A stretch of 32,223 bases of DNA, taken from positions 1-32,223 of the forward strand of contig NZBL01000018.1 of the NCBI GenBank assembly GCA_002687895.1. The letters are read 5' to 3'. Within the stretch, counting starts at the first letter, position 1. Each line of letters begins with the position of its first letter. The translations under genes were made by a program, and so were the position numbers. The notes below the pieces were generated by a model that was not told where the DNA came from, made no database searches, and saw only the letters and a program-made list of their open reading frames with translations. Origin of the DNA: a bacterium. Lineage in GTDB: Bacteria; Patescibacteriota; Patescibacteriia; UBA2169. Shown here in pieces: positions 1 through 8,959 of this stretch.

Positions 1-2
1 GT

Positions 3-1073
3 GCTGTATTTACCTCTGGCATAGAAACTTTAAACATTGCAAAAGGAATTTCTTTTGATCATACAATAACTACTAATAAGAGTTCGGGAATTACAATTGA
101 ATCATTTTCAGGAGCAGGATGGATAGATGATGTAAGAGATGATGGATCATCTATACGATTACGAGGTACGCCTTCTGTGGAAGATACTTATAATGTAGTA
201 ATCGAAATTAGTCACGAATCCCTTACTACTCCCGAAATAGCTGAATTTTATATTGTGGTTGGAGCAAATACACCACCAGTTGCGGACGCTGGGCCAGACC
301 AAACTGTGCAGGCAAATGATGTTGTAACATTAAATGGCACTAATTCAAGAGATGATGATGGAAATCCACTTAATTATGAATGGACTTATTTGGAATACAG
401 AGATGTAAATGGTAATGTAGCCCCAAATCCGTCTCTTGCTGGATTTTCAACTAGTACGGAAGTAGTTTCATTTACGCCAACAGTAAAGGGCAAATATAGA
501 TTTAAGCTAGTTGTAAACGATAATTTAGGTGATAGTATTGATATAGATAATGAAGATCCATATGATTCATTTGTTGAAGTAACTGTTCTTGCGCCAATTG
601 TAGCAGGATGGTCAGAAAGATCTGGCTCTACTCAAAATCCACCATATACAACTAGCTGCGAAAATAACTTTGGCCAACGCCACATTTGCACAAAATCAGA
701 GTTTGATAAATATATTCGTTTAGGTTCGTCTTCTACGCACACGGGCTTTATTAATCATTCTATAAACGAATTTGTAGGATTTAGGTATGATGGGTTAATT
801 AATATTACAACTCCTGGAATCTATGGATTTAGCACTAGATCAGATGATCCATCGTTTTTAGACATAGAAGGCACTCAAGTAGTTGGTAATGGCGGAGATC
901 ATGGGTCTAGAACTAAGACTGGAATATATAATTTTCCTAGCCGAGGACTTTATAACATAACTGTTCGAGCTGCAAATAATAATGATGAAGGAGTAATTGA
1001 CGTATGGTGGCGTTTGCCCGCAAGCTCTAGGTGGTCAAGAATTCCAAGTTCTGTGATTTCGCATTCACTATAA
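3..1073 (+). CDS. Large surface protein, C-terminal part (Ig-like/PKD domain followed by PA14-like domain); 5' end outside window
   Basis: The frame is open upstream of the listed start at 177 back to base 3 (AVFTSGIETLNIAKGISFDHTITT...). PKD signature NTPPVADAGPDQTVQANDVVTLNGTNSRDDDGNPLNYEW; PA14-like end NITVRAANNNDEGVIDVWWRLP. Confidence 0.8.
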   Translation, partial: AVFTSGIETLNIAKGISFDHTITTNKSSGITIESFSGAGWIDDVRDDGSSIRLRGTPSVEDTYNVVIEISHESLTTPEIAEFYIVVGANTPPVADAGPDQTVQANDVVTLNGTNSRDDDGNPLNYEWTYLEYRDVNGNVAPNPSLAGFSTSTEVVSFTPTVKGKYRFKLVVNDNLGDSIDIDNEDPYDSFVEVTVLAPIVAGWSERSGSTQNPPYTTSCENNFGQRHICTKSEFDKYIRLGSSSTHTGFINHSINEFVGFRYDGLINITTPGIYGFSTRSDDPSFLDIEGTQVVGNGGDHGSRTKTGIYNFPSRGLYNITVRAANNNDEGVIDVWWRLPASSRWSRIPSSVISHSL

Positions 1074-1110
1074 AAAAACGCCTCCCTCGCGCTGCGCACG
1101 AGAGAGGTGG
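1072..1110 (-). terminator. Intrinsic terminator read on the minus strand
   Basis: 12-bp stem 1081-1092/1096-1107 with loop TGC. Its two plus-strand C/A mismatches become U-G wobble pairs on the minus strand. A7 at 1072-1078 gives a U7 tract on the minus strand. Confidence 0.75.
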
Positions 1111-1146
1111 TGTTAGGGCAAATGCCCTTGCTCGGAATTCCCGAGT

Positions 1147-1239
1147 CTAGTGGACTAGGGTCATTTTGCGTTCTTGGATGTGCCTGCCCGCGATCATGCG
1201 GTATAGGTACACTCCAGAAGCAGCGTTCTGACCACTCGC
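1147..1239 (-). pseudogene. Truncated C-terminal tail resembling a T9SS type A sorting / FlgD-Ig-like domain
   Basis: Minus-strand translation ...ASGQNAASGVYLYRMIAGRHIQERKMTLVH*, matching the family pattern (SGVYxYRxxAGxxxxxRKMxLx-stop). Followed on the same strand by the terminator at 1072-1110. In-frame TGA at 1282-1284 and no recognisable upstream domain. Confidence 0.6.
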
Positions 1240-1241
1240 CA

Positions 1242-1535
1242 GACGGGTGTGGCGGACTGAACGCCGCGGCGGGGCTCTTCTTCACCAGCCGCCAGTCAGG
1301 GTCCGGGTACGCGGACTGCGGCACCGGGGCCAACGACCTCTTCGGGTGCGGGACGGTAGGATCGTACGCGAAGCCGAGTTGCGCGCCCTACGACAGTTCC
1401 TCCAGCAACCTGTGTAAAGCCCTCGGCTCATCCTGGAGCTGCGGTGGAGACCAAATGAAAGAGGCCAACAACGTGACGAAGTCCTCCGCCGCTGGCGGAG
1501 GCGCGTTGTGTTGTCGCGACCTCCCAATAGAATAA
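1242..1535 (+). pseudogene. GC-rich Cys-rich domain fragment (DGCGGLNAAAGLFFTSRQSGSGYADCGTGANDLFGCGTVGSYAKPSC...EANNVTKSSAAGGGALCCRD)
   Basis: Open frame with regularly spaced Cys and a plausible extracellular domain. Composition differs sharply from the flanks. No credible start. Confidence 0.45.
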
Positions 1536-1771
1536 GAGCGCAAGTAGATAATAATGATACATATACTATTTCAACATCACTTGATGATTCAAGCTACAAT
1601 TTATTTTGGACTATTCCTATGGTCGCAGGCAGTGGACTGCGGTGGCGTGATAGCGACATCATAACAAGCACGCCAACGCGATATATAAAAATAAACGTGG
1701 TTAACGGAGATGGTTCGTATTCTGCTTCAGAGATTGAACTATATAATAACGGAACCAAATTAGGACCTTAA
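1508..1771 (+). pseudogene. C-terminal discoidin-like (F5/8 type C-like) domain fragment
   Basis: VDNNDTYTISTSLDDSSYNLFWTIPMVAGSGLRWRDSDIITSTPTRYIKINVVNGDGSYSASEIELY resembles the C-terminal half of discoidin-like domains. AT-rich again; no good start and the first residues lie in the GC-rich islet. Confidence 0.5.
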
Positions 1772-1829
1772 CATTGTTATAATATAAGAAATTATTGCTT
1801 TGAATCTATTTAAAAAGGCAGAGTTTTGA

Positions 1830-1858
1830 TTGACCAAAATATATTTGTTTGGTAATAT
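1830..1858 (+). promoter_or_regulatory. Putative sigma70-type promoter for efp (TTGACC - 17 - TAATAT)
   Basis: -35 TTGACC 1830-1835, -10 TAATAT 1853-1858 (alternative TATAAT 1856-1861); start codon only 7 nt downstream. Confidence 0.5.
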
Positions 1859-1865
1859 AATTTCT

Positions 1866-2420
1866 ATGATTTCACTTGGACAGATAAAAAAGGGACAAAC
1901 CATTCTGCATAACAATGAACCATATCTTGTTTTAGAAGCAGGGCATCATAAAATGGGCAGAGCAGGAGCAATTGTCCGCGCAAAGCTTAAACAGCTCAAA
2001 GGCAATTCTATTATAGAGCATACATTTCAAGGCAATGACAAGGTTGAGTTAGCTGATTTAGGATATAAGCGAGTTCAATTCCTATATACTGATGAAAGTG
2101 GAGCCCACTTTATGGATGAGCAATATGAACAATTTTCTCTGGATCGCGACTTTGCAAAGAACGACCTTTTGTATCTTAAAGAAGGACAAGCTGTTGATGT
2201 TGCTTTTTGGGACAAAAATCCAGTAAGCATAAAATTGCCTCCTAAAGTTGTGCTGGAGGTCGCGGAAGCCCCTCCTGCTGTTAAGGGAGATACAGCAAAT
2301 AATCCTTCTAAAACCATTGTATTAGAGACTGGTTTAAAGGTTCAAGCCCCTATGTTTGTTAGTCTTGGCGCTAAAGTCCGCATAAACACGGAAACAGGCG
2401 AATATGTGGAGCGGGCTTAA
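1866..2420 (+). CDS. efp: Translation elongation factor P
   Basis: MISLGQIKKGQTILHNNEPYLVLEAGHHKMGRAGAIVRAKLKQLKGNSIIEHTFQGNDKVE... EF-P KOW/OB architecture; ATG at 1866 preferred to the ORF-track start at 1830. Confidence 0.95.
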   Translation: MISLGQIKKGQTILHNNEPYLVLEAGHHKMGRAGAIVRAKLKQLKGNSIIEHTFQGNDKVELADLGYKRVQFLYTDESGAHFMDEQYEQFSLDRDFAKNDLLYLKEGQAVDVAFWDKNPVSIKLPPKVVLEVAEAPPAVKGDTANNPSKTIVLETGLKVQAPMFVSLGAKVRINTETGEYVERA

Positions 2421-2540
2421 GTAGTGGATAAATAATAAAATAACCTATTTTTGGAGCAAATAAGCGCAAATTTTAGGCGAAAATTAGCTTGAAATTTGAG
2501 TAGTTTTTGTTGTATAATTAGTAAAGATAATATAAAGAAA

Positions 2541-3161
2541 ATGTACTATTCAACTAAAAGAGGTTATTTAAATATTATTTTACTGATAATTATATTGCTT
2601 GCTCTTTTAGTGCTTGTTGCTTGGCTTGCGTATCAAGCAGGATCAAACGCGGCAGAAGGAAGAATTGCTAATTTTGAACAGGCAAATGTGATTGTAGACG
2701 GTTCTGACATAGCCTTAACAACTATTTCTTTAGCGCAAAACGCGAATTTGCAGAAAACATCTGCGGCAGCTCAAATAAGCTCTGAACAAGGAAAAGTGGA
2801 AATTGATGTTCGTTTGGACGAGGTTGCTGTTCTGCCGGAAAATTCTGTTTTAGCGGGATGGCTTGTGGATGCGGGCAAATTAGGAGGTTTGGGTGAAACA
2901 TCAGAAAGCGATCTGGACCAGCAATATGGAACCCCTTTTGCAAATATAGATTTTTCCAGCAGAGTTGGCGAAGCGCCGTATGCGCTATCTTTAGGAGGCC
3001 TAGCGTGGAATAGTGAAAGAAAAAGCTATTATCTATTTTTCAACGGAATTGATCCAATTATTCCATATGATGCTATAATGATTACATTGGAATCAGATGG
3101 AAATCAGGCTAATTTTGATCCAAGGCCGGGTACTCCAATATTAATAGGAGCAATACAATAA
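2541..3161 (+). CDS. Membrane-anchored protein, possible anti-sigma-K-factor-like C-terminal domain
   Basis: N-terminal TM helix (NIILLIIILLALLVLVAWLAY) then extracytoplasmic domain; ATG at 2541 preferred; promoter-like TTGAAA-18-TATAAT upstream (TATAAT 2513-2518). Confidence 0.65.
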   Translation: MYYSTKRGYLNIILLIIILLALLVLVAWLAYQAGSNAAEGRIANFEQANVIVDGSDIALTTISLAQNANLQKTSAAAQISSEQGKVEIDVRLDEVAVLPENSVLAGWLVDAGKLGGLGETSESDLDQQYGTPFANIDFSSRVGEAPYALSLGGLAWNSERKSYYLFFNGIDPIIPYDAIMITLESDGNQANFDPRPGTPILIGAIQ

Positions 3162-3163
3162 AT

Positions 3164-3646
3164 ATGATCAAAAAAATTATAATTTTAGGCATATTAGGGC
3201 TTGTATTATCTGGATGCACATCTGGCAAATCAGATAATAATTCTTCCAATACCCAGCAAAAGCAGTCAGACAGCATAGCAGTTCCTGTTGAAAAGTCAGA
3301 TGTCAGCGAGGGATATTCAATAAGGCTTACAAGCCCCCAAAAAGGACAAGTTTTAAAATCTCCTTTTTTAGTTGGGGGAGAGGCTAATCTTCCAGATAAT
3401 ATGGCTTATGTGAGGGTTAAAAAGCTGAATGGAGACATTGTAATAAGCGAAAAAGCGCGAATTAAATCAGATGCAGGAGAACTAGGGCCTTTTGGAGTAT
3501 TGCTTTCGTTTGAGTTTCAGGCTACAAATAAAGGAACAGTGGAAGTATATGGAATTGATCCTAATACTGGCAAAGAAGTTTCTTTAAAATCAGTTGATGT
3601 AAATTTTGATACAAGTTCTGGCGGAAGCGCTCAAATATTAAATTAA
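3164..3646 (+). CDS. Lipoprotein with Gmad2-like immunoglobulin-fold domain
   Basis: Lipobox LVLSGC; IRLTSPQKGQVLKSPFLVGGEANLPDNMAYVRVKKLNGDIV... fits Gmad2-type domains. Confidence 0.7.
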   Translation: MIKKIIILGILGLVLSGCTSGKSDNNSSNTQQKQSDSIAVPVEKSDVSEGYSIRLTSPQKGQVLKSPFLVGGEANLPDNMAYVRVKKLNGDIVISEKARIKSDAGELGPFGVLLSFEFQATNKGTVEVYGIDPNTGKEVSLKSVDVNFDTSSGGSAQILN

Positions 3647-3669
3647 TAAATTAACAGTAAGCAAATCCT

Positions 3670-3828
3670 ATGGATGAACAAAATCAGGCACCAGCACAAG
3701 GAGGCGGACAAGCTCCAGCTCCAGCCGGAGCACCAGCAGGAGGGGAAAAGAAGTCGCCCTTAAAGGTGATTATTCCTATTGTAGTGGTAGTGATTGTTAT
3801 TGCGGTGATTGTCTGGCGGGTAGTATAG
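3670..3828 (+). CDS. Small Pro/Ala/Gly-rich single-TM protein (52 aa)
   Basis: MDEQNQAPAQGGGQAPAPAGAPAGGEKKSPLKVIIPIVVVVIVIAVIVWRVV*; absent from the ORF track because it is short; co-directional with upstream genes. Confidence 0.65.
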   Translation: MDEQNQAPAQGGGQAPAPAGAPAGGEKKSPLKVIIPIVVVVIVIAVIVWRVV

Positions 3829-3850
3829 GCTTCTTAAAACAAAAGTAATA

Positions 3851-3894
3851 AAAAAGCAGACTAGAGATGTGCTTGTAATGTGGTCTGCTTTTTT
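3851..3894. terminator. Bidirectional intrinsic terminator between convergent transcription units
   Basis: AAAAAGCAGAC ... GTCTGCTTTTTT inverted repeat (3851-3861 / 3883-3894) between the 3670 ORF and the guaA 3' end. Confidence 0.75.
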
Positions 3895-3903
3895 AATTGC
3901 TTA

Positions 3904-5688
3904 TTATTCCCATTCAATGGTTGCTGGTGGTTTGTTTGTGATGTCATAGAATATATAGTCAATTTGCTTGGTTGCTAGTATTTTTCGCGTTATGTCATGA
4001 AGTATGGTTTTTGGCATCCTGTAAAAGCTGGCTGTCATTGCCTCTTTGCTCGCAACTGGGCGCAGGACAATTGATTCAAAGTGATTATTGCCAATTGGAG
4101 CTAAAGCAATTACAAACTGCCAAATATCATCATATATTCCCGTGTTCTTTATGTGTTGCATGACAATATCATCAATTTCTTGGAGCATAGTGATGCGGTC
4201 TTGAGATAATGTTTTGCTGCTGCGCGCGAGATTGAATTCAAGTTTTGCTTGGGGATTTAGCAGTAATAGCACGCGGTTAATACTATTTGTTGCATTGGTA
4301 ATATTGCTTGAGATTTGATCAAGCTTTTCCCAATCTTGTTCCCCCCATATTGCCAAAGGATGGGCATAAGTTCTGTTGTCGCCTTGCACGCCAACAGATT
4401 TTATGGGCAATATCGCGTGCGGAATTTTTAGGCCAGGAAGCGTGGAGTCAAAAATTTGCTTTTGATCATTGCTGTTGTGGCATAATATGCGTATGGCAAG
4501 CCCTGGGCCTGGGAAAGGATGCCTGTTAATCATATGCTTTGGCAGTCCAAGAAGAGCGCCGATTTCGCGGACTTCATCTTTGTAAAAATCCGCAATAGGC
4601 TCAATCACTTTTCCTTTGTCAATCAATTGTTGAATTGCGTCAACTCTGTTGTGATGGGTCTTGATTGTGTCTGCGTGTTTAGTTGCGCCAGTTTCAATAG
4701 TATCTGGGTAAATAGTTCCTTGTCCTAAAAGCCACTCATCTGAATCAAGCCCTAGATCTTTAACTGCTTTGTCTTTGACTTGAATAAACGCATTGCCGAT
4801 GATTTTTCGCTTTTCTTCTGGGTCAGTGATATTTTTAAGCTGATTATAGAATGTTTTACTTGCGTCAAGCACATGCAGATTATCAAATCCAGCATTATGA
4901 AGATTTTTTTTGATTTCTTGAGATTCATTTTTACGCATAAATCCAGTATCAACATATAATCCATATACCCTGCTTTTTCCTAAAGCTTTAGTCAAAAGCG
5001 CAAATGCCACAGATGAATCAACTCCTCCGCTTACAAGCAAAAATATTTTTTTATCTTTAACTTGAGATTGTATTTTTTTAATAATATCATCAATAATGTT
5101 TTTAATTTTCCAGTCATGTTTTGCATTGCATATATCAAATACAAAGTTTTTCAAAATCTGGGTTCCATGCTCTGTGTGGTGAACCTCTGGATGAAACTGC
5201 AAACCATAGAAATTACTGTCAATATCAGCCATTGCCGCAATGTCGCAGTCTGTTGTAGATCCTGTTGTAATAAATCCTTTTGCAAGCTTGGAAACAGAGT
5301 CTCCATGACTCATCCAAACAGTTGATATTTGGCTGATATTAGCCAAAAGAGGATTATCTTCTAAAACAGACAATTCAGCTCTGCCATATTCTTTTATTTT
5401 TCCGGATTTAACTGCTCCTTTAAGCATTTTAGCCATTAATTGATGTCCGTAGCACAAGCCTAAAATAGGTATTTTTAAATCAAAAATCCCCGTATCAATG
5501 GTCGGGGATTGGGCATCATAAACTGATTGAGGGCCTCCAGATAAAATTACGCCTATGCAGTCTTGTTTGTACGCGTCAATGGGCATATCTGGAGCATATA
5601 TCTTGGCAAGCACTTCTAGCTCGCGGATGCGGCGGCTGATTAAATGAGTATACTGTGAACCAAAATCAATAATTGCTATATGCTTCAT
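3904..5688 (-). CDS. guaA: GMP synthase (glutamine-hydrolysing)
   Basis: MKHIAIIDFGSQYTHLISRRIRE..., GLCYGHQ, SGGVDSSVAF, C-terminal PPATIEWE; ATG at 5688 preferred to 5724. Confidence 0.97.
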   Translation of the reverse strand: MKHIAIIDFGSQYTHLISRRIRELEVLAKIYAPDMPIDAYKQDCIGVILSGGPQSVYDAQSPTIDTGIFDLKIPILGLCYGHQLMAKMLKGAVKSGKIKEYGRAELSVLEDNPLLANISQISTVWMSHGDSVSKLAKGFITTGSTTDCDIAAMADIDSNFYGLQFHPEVHHTEHGTQILKNFVFDICNAKHDWKIKNIIDDIIKKIQSQVKDKKIFLLVSGGVDSSVAFALLTKALGKSRVYGLYVDTGFMRKNESQEIKKNLHNAGFDNLHVLDASKTFYNQLKNITDPEEKRKIIGNAFIQVKDKAVKDLGLDSDEWLLGQGTIYPDTIETGATKHADTIKTHHNRVDAIQQLIDKGKVIEPIADFYKDEVREIGALLGLPKHMINRHPFPGPGLAIRILCHNSNDQKQIFDSTLPGLKIPHAILPIKSVGVQGDNRTYAHPLAIWGEQDWEKLDQISSNITNATNSINRVLLLLNPQAKLEFNLARSSKTLSQDRITMLQEIDDIVMQHIKNTGIYDDIWQFVIALAPIGNNHFESIVLRPVASKEAMTASFYRMPKTILHDITRKILATKQIDYIFYDITNKPPATIEWE

Positions 5689-5747
5689 ATTTTGACTGTT
5701 TGTATCAATTAGGTTAGTATACACACAATCTTATCTGTAATTCTTAA

Positions 5748-7208
<1,461 letters not shown>

Positions 7209-7213
7209 CAGGC

Positions 7214-7675
7214 TTACTGAAGCGCAAACCAGACAAACACCGCAAGAAAGGGTATTTGAACTAATAATCCTTGAATAATGTTGATTTTTTTCTTGGTTAA
7301 AAAGTTATGCCCATTGCTGTGCCATCTGCGATACCAGCCCAAAAGAGGAGTCTTGGTTAATTCATGAAATCCCCATAAAGCGTCTGGTGCAATTCCGCCT
7401 GCCATTCCAGCTATTATGCTTGGCAATAGAGCAATATCAACCCTATTTATTAAAAAGATAAGCAAAATAGTTACTCCTATAAAGTCTATTAATGCGGCAG
7501 CAATTGTGCACTGCATTTTTGTTTTAAACCATATACATTTTTGTATTCCTTCATCACCATGCGGTATCATGTCTAGGATTAAATGGGAGATAAATCCGCC
7601 AATAAACGCGAGTATTGGGTTCAAGGTTAGGGTTCCTATTGCTGCTCCAGCAGCTGCGTGCACTGTTATATACAT
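7214..7675 (-). CDS. Integral membrane metal-dependent hydrolase-like protein (YdjM/DUF457-like)
   Basis: MYITVHAAAGAAIGTLTLNPILAFIGGFISHLILDMIPHGDEG, multiple TM helices; start at 7675 preferred because the longer ORF runs through a large palindrome. Confidence 0.6.
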   Translation of the reverse strand: MYITVHAAAGAAIGTLTLNPILAFIGGFISHLILDMIPHGDEGIQKCIWFKTKMQCTIAAALIDFIGVTILLIFLINRVDIALLPSIIAGMAGGIAPDALWGFHELTKTPLLGWYRRWHSNGHNFLTKKKINIIQGLLVQIPFLAVFVWFALQ

Positions 7676-7695
7676 ATGGCTAATTATACTTCGTG

Positions 7696-7754
7696 TAATC
7701 ACTGCGTTCGGACCAAATGAGAGCAAGCTCTCGTTTGGTCCTCACTTGTGATTA
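7696..7754. repeat. Nested inverted repeat between divergent promoters
   Basis: Inner 15-bp arms GGACCAAATGAGAGC (7710-7724) / GCTCTCGTTTGGTCC (7727-7741), AA loop; outer arms TAATCAC (7696-7702) / GTGATTA (7748-7754). Confidence 0.85.
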
Positions 7755-7766
7755 TAGCAGAAGAAC

Positions 7767-7795
7767 TTGCATAATGGAATAATCTATGGTATACA
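7767..7795 (+). promoter_or_regulatory. Putative promoter of the tRNA pair (TTGCAT - 17 - TATACA)
   Basis: -35 7767-7772, -10 7790-7795, tRNA begins about 40 nt downstream. Confidence 0.6.
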
Positions 7796-7834
7796 ATATG
7801 GGTATTATTTGTTACAGTTTTCTGCCTACGACCC

Positions 7835-7911
7835 ACCAGGGTAGCTCAGTTGGTTAGAGCGTGGGACTCATAAGCCCAAGGTCGTGGGTTCGATCCCCAC
7901 CCCTGGTACCA
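7835..7911 (+). tRNA. tRNA-Met (CAT), elongator-type (Ile2 lysidine-type not excluded)
   Basis: ACCAGGG/CCCTGGT acceptor, GCTC/GAGC D-stem, anticodon loop CTCATAA, T-arm GTGGG-TTCGATC-CCCAC, encoded CCA. Confidence 0.93.
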
Positions 7912-7912
7912 G

Positions 7913-7987
7913 CGCGGGGTAGAGCAATGGCAGCTCGCCAGGCCCATAACCTGGAGGTTGCGGGTTCGAATCCCGCCCCCGCTACCA
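7913..7987 (+). tRNA. Initiator tRNA-fMet (CAT)
   Basis: CGCGGGG/CCCCGCT acceptor with C1xU72 mismatch, A11-U24 pair in the D-stem, anticodon arm CCAGG-CCCATAA-CCTGG, T-arm GCGGG-TTCGAAT-CCCGC, encoded CCA. Confidence 0.9.
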
Positions 7988-7993
7988 AAAAAT

Positions 7994-8018
7994 ACCGACT
8001 CATTTGTCGGTGTTTTTT
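7994..8018. terminator. Intrinsic terminator (probably bidirectional) between convergent tRNA genes
   Basis: ACCGAC-tcattt-GTCGGT followed by GTTTTTTG; A-run on the other side. Confidence 0.75.
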
Positions 8019-8020
8019 GT

Positions 8021-8106
8021 TGGTGCCGGGAGAGAGACTCGAACTCTCATGTCCTAGGGACACTGGATTTTGAGTCCAGCGCGTCTACCAATTCCGCCAT
8101 CCCGGC
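8021..8106 (-). tRNA. tRNA-Leu (CAA)
   Basis: Reverse complement GCCGGGATGGCGGAATTGGTAGACGCGCTGGACTCAAAATCCAGTGTCCCTAGGACATGAGAGTTCGAGTCTCTCTCCCGGCACCA; class II long variable arm. Confidence 0.95.
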
Positions 8107-8146
8107 TTATGTATCAACAAAGCTATTCTAAATCAAAGTCAGCGTA

Positions 8147-8175
8147 TTGTCAAAGTACAGAATTTATTTTATAAT
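8147..8175 (+). promoter_or_regulatory. parA promoter (TTGTCA - 17 - TATAAT)
   Basis: -35 8147-8152, -10 8170-8175, 7 nt before ATG 8183. Confidence 0.65.
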
Positions 8176-8182
8176 ATCATAT

Positions 8183-8953
8183 ATGGCACGCATAATATCC
8201 GTAGTAAACCAGAAAGGCGGGGTTGGAAAAACAACCACATCAGTGAATTTAGCCGTATATCTTGCGGCCCTTGGAAAATACGTATTGCTCGTTGACTTGG
8301 ATCCGCAGGCAAATGCCACAAGCGGAATAGGAATATCGCATAATGAGCTGGAAAAGGGGCTATATGAGGTACTAAACGGAGATGCTGATTTGCGCTCTAT
8401 TATGCATCAGCATGAGCTAGACGGCTTAAAAGTGGCTCCAGCGACAAATGCCTTGGCTGGAGCATCAGTTGAGCTTGTAAACATGGATAGAAGGGAGTTT
8501 CGCTTGTTTGATGTGGTAGATCAAGTTCGGCATGAGTTTGACTATATTATAATAGATTCACCTCCTTCTTTAGGATTATTAACTTTAAATGGATTAGTTG
8601 CGGCAGATGAGATTTTAATACCTGTTCAAGCGGAATATTTTGCTTTAGAGGGATTAGGACAGCTCATGAACACTATTGCACTTATAAAAGAAAACATAAA
8701 GCCAGAAATTGAAGTTCTTGGCGCAGTGCTGACAATGTATGATGGACGCCAAAAGCTTTCTGAACAAGTAATGCATGAATTATACAAGCATTTTCCAGAT
8801 AAAATTTTCCGCAGCGTGATTCCGCGCAATGTAAGGCTTACAGAATCTCCTTCCTATGGAAAATCAATTTTACACTATGATCCAAAATCAAAAGGCGCAA
8901 AAGCATATGAGCGCCTAGCGCGCGAGCTATTAGAACTGCATGAAACATCATAA
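8183..8953 (+). CDS. parA: Chromosome partitioning ATPase ParA/Soj
   Basis: MARIISVVNQKGGVGKTTTSVNLAVYLAALGKYVLLVDLDPQANATSG deviant Walker A; ATG at 8183 preferred to 8147. Confidence 0.96.
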   Translation: MARIISVVNQKGGVGKTTTSVNLAVYLAALGKYVLLVDLDPQANATSGIGISHNELEKGLYEVLNGDADLRSIMHQHELDGLKVAPATNALAGASVELVNMDRREFRLFDVVDQVRHEFDYIIIDSPPSLGLLTLNGLVAADEILIPVQAEYFALEGLGQLMNTIALIKENIKPEIEVLGAVLTMYDGRQKLSEQVMHELYKHFPDKIFRSVIPRNVRLTESPSYGKSILHYDPKSKGAKAYERLARELLELHETS

Positions 8954-8959
8954 TAATAT

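Noticed and set aside
950-1333. 127-aa minus-strand ORF in the GC-rich islet
   Set aside because: It reads a different frame from the recognisable sorting-domain tail and runs across its terminator into the flanking gene; a by-product of low stop frequency in GC-rich DNA.
1483-1501. CCTCCGCC-gct-GGCGGAGG hairpin as a terminator or insertion border
   Set aside because: No U-tract and it encodes plausible SSAAGGG residues; probably low-complexity coding sequence.
5062-5325. Antisense ORFs inside guaA and similar antisense ORFs in rel, topA, mfd, der, LCP and hisS
   Set aside because: No domain signal or separate promoter/RBS; opposite strands hold well-supported conserved genes.
7854-8073. 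ORFs on both strands (7854-8063 minus, 7861-8073 plus)
   Set aside because: They lie over three tRNA genes; typical spurious tRNA translations.
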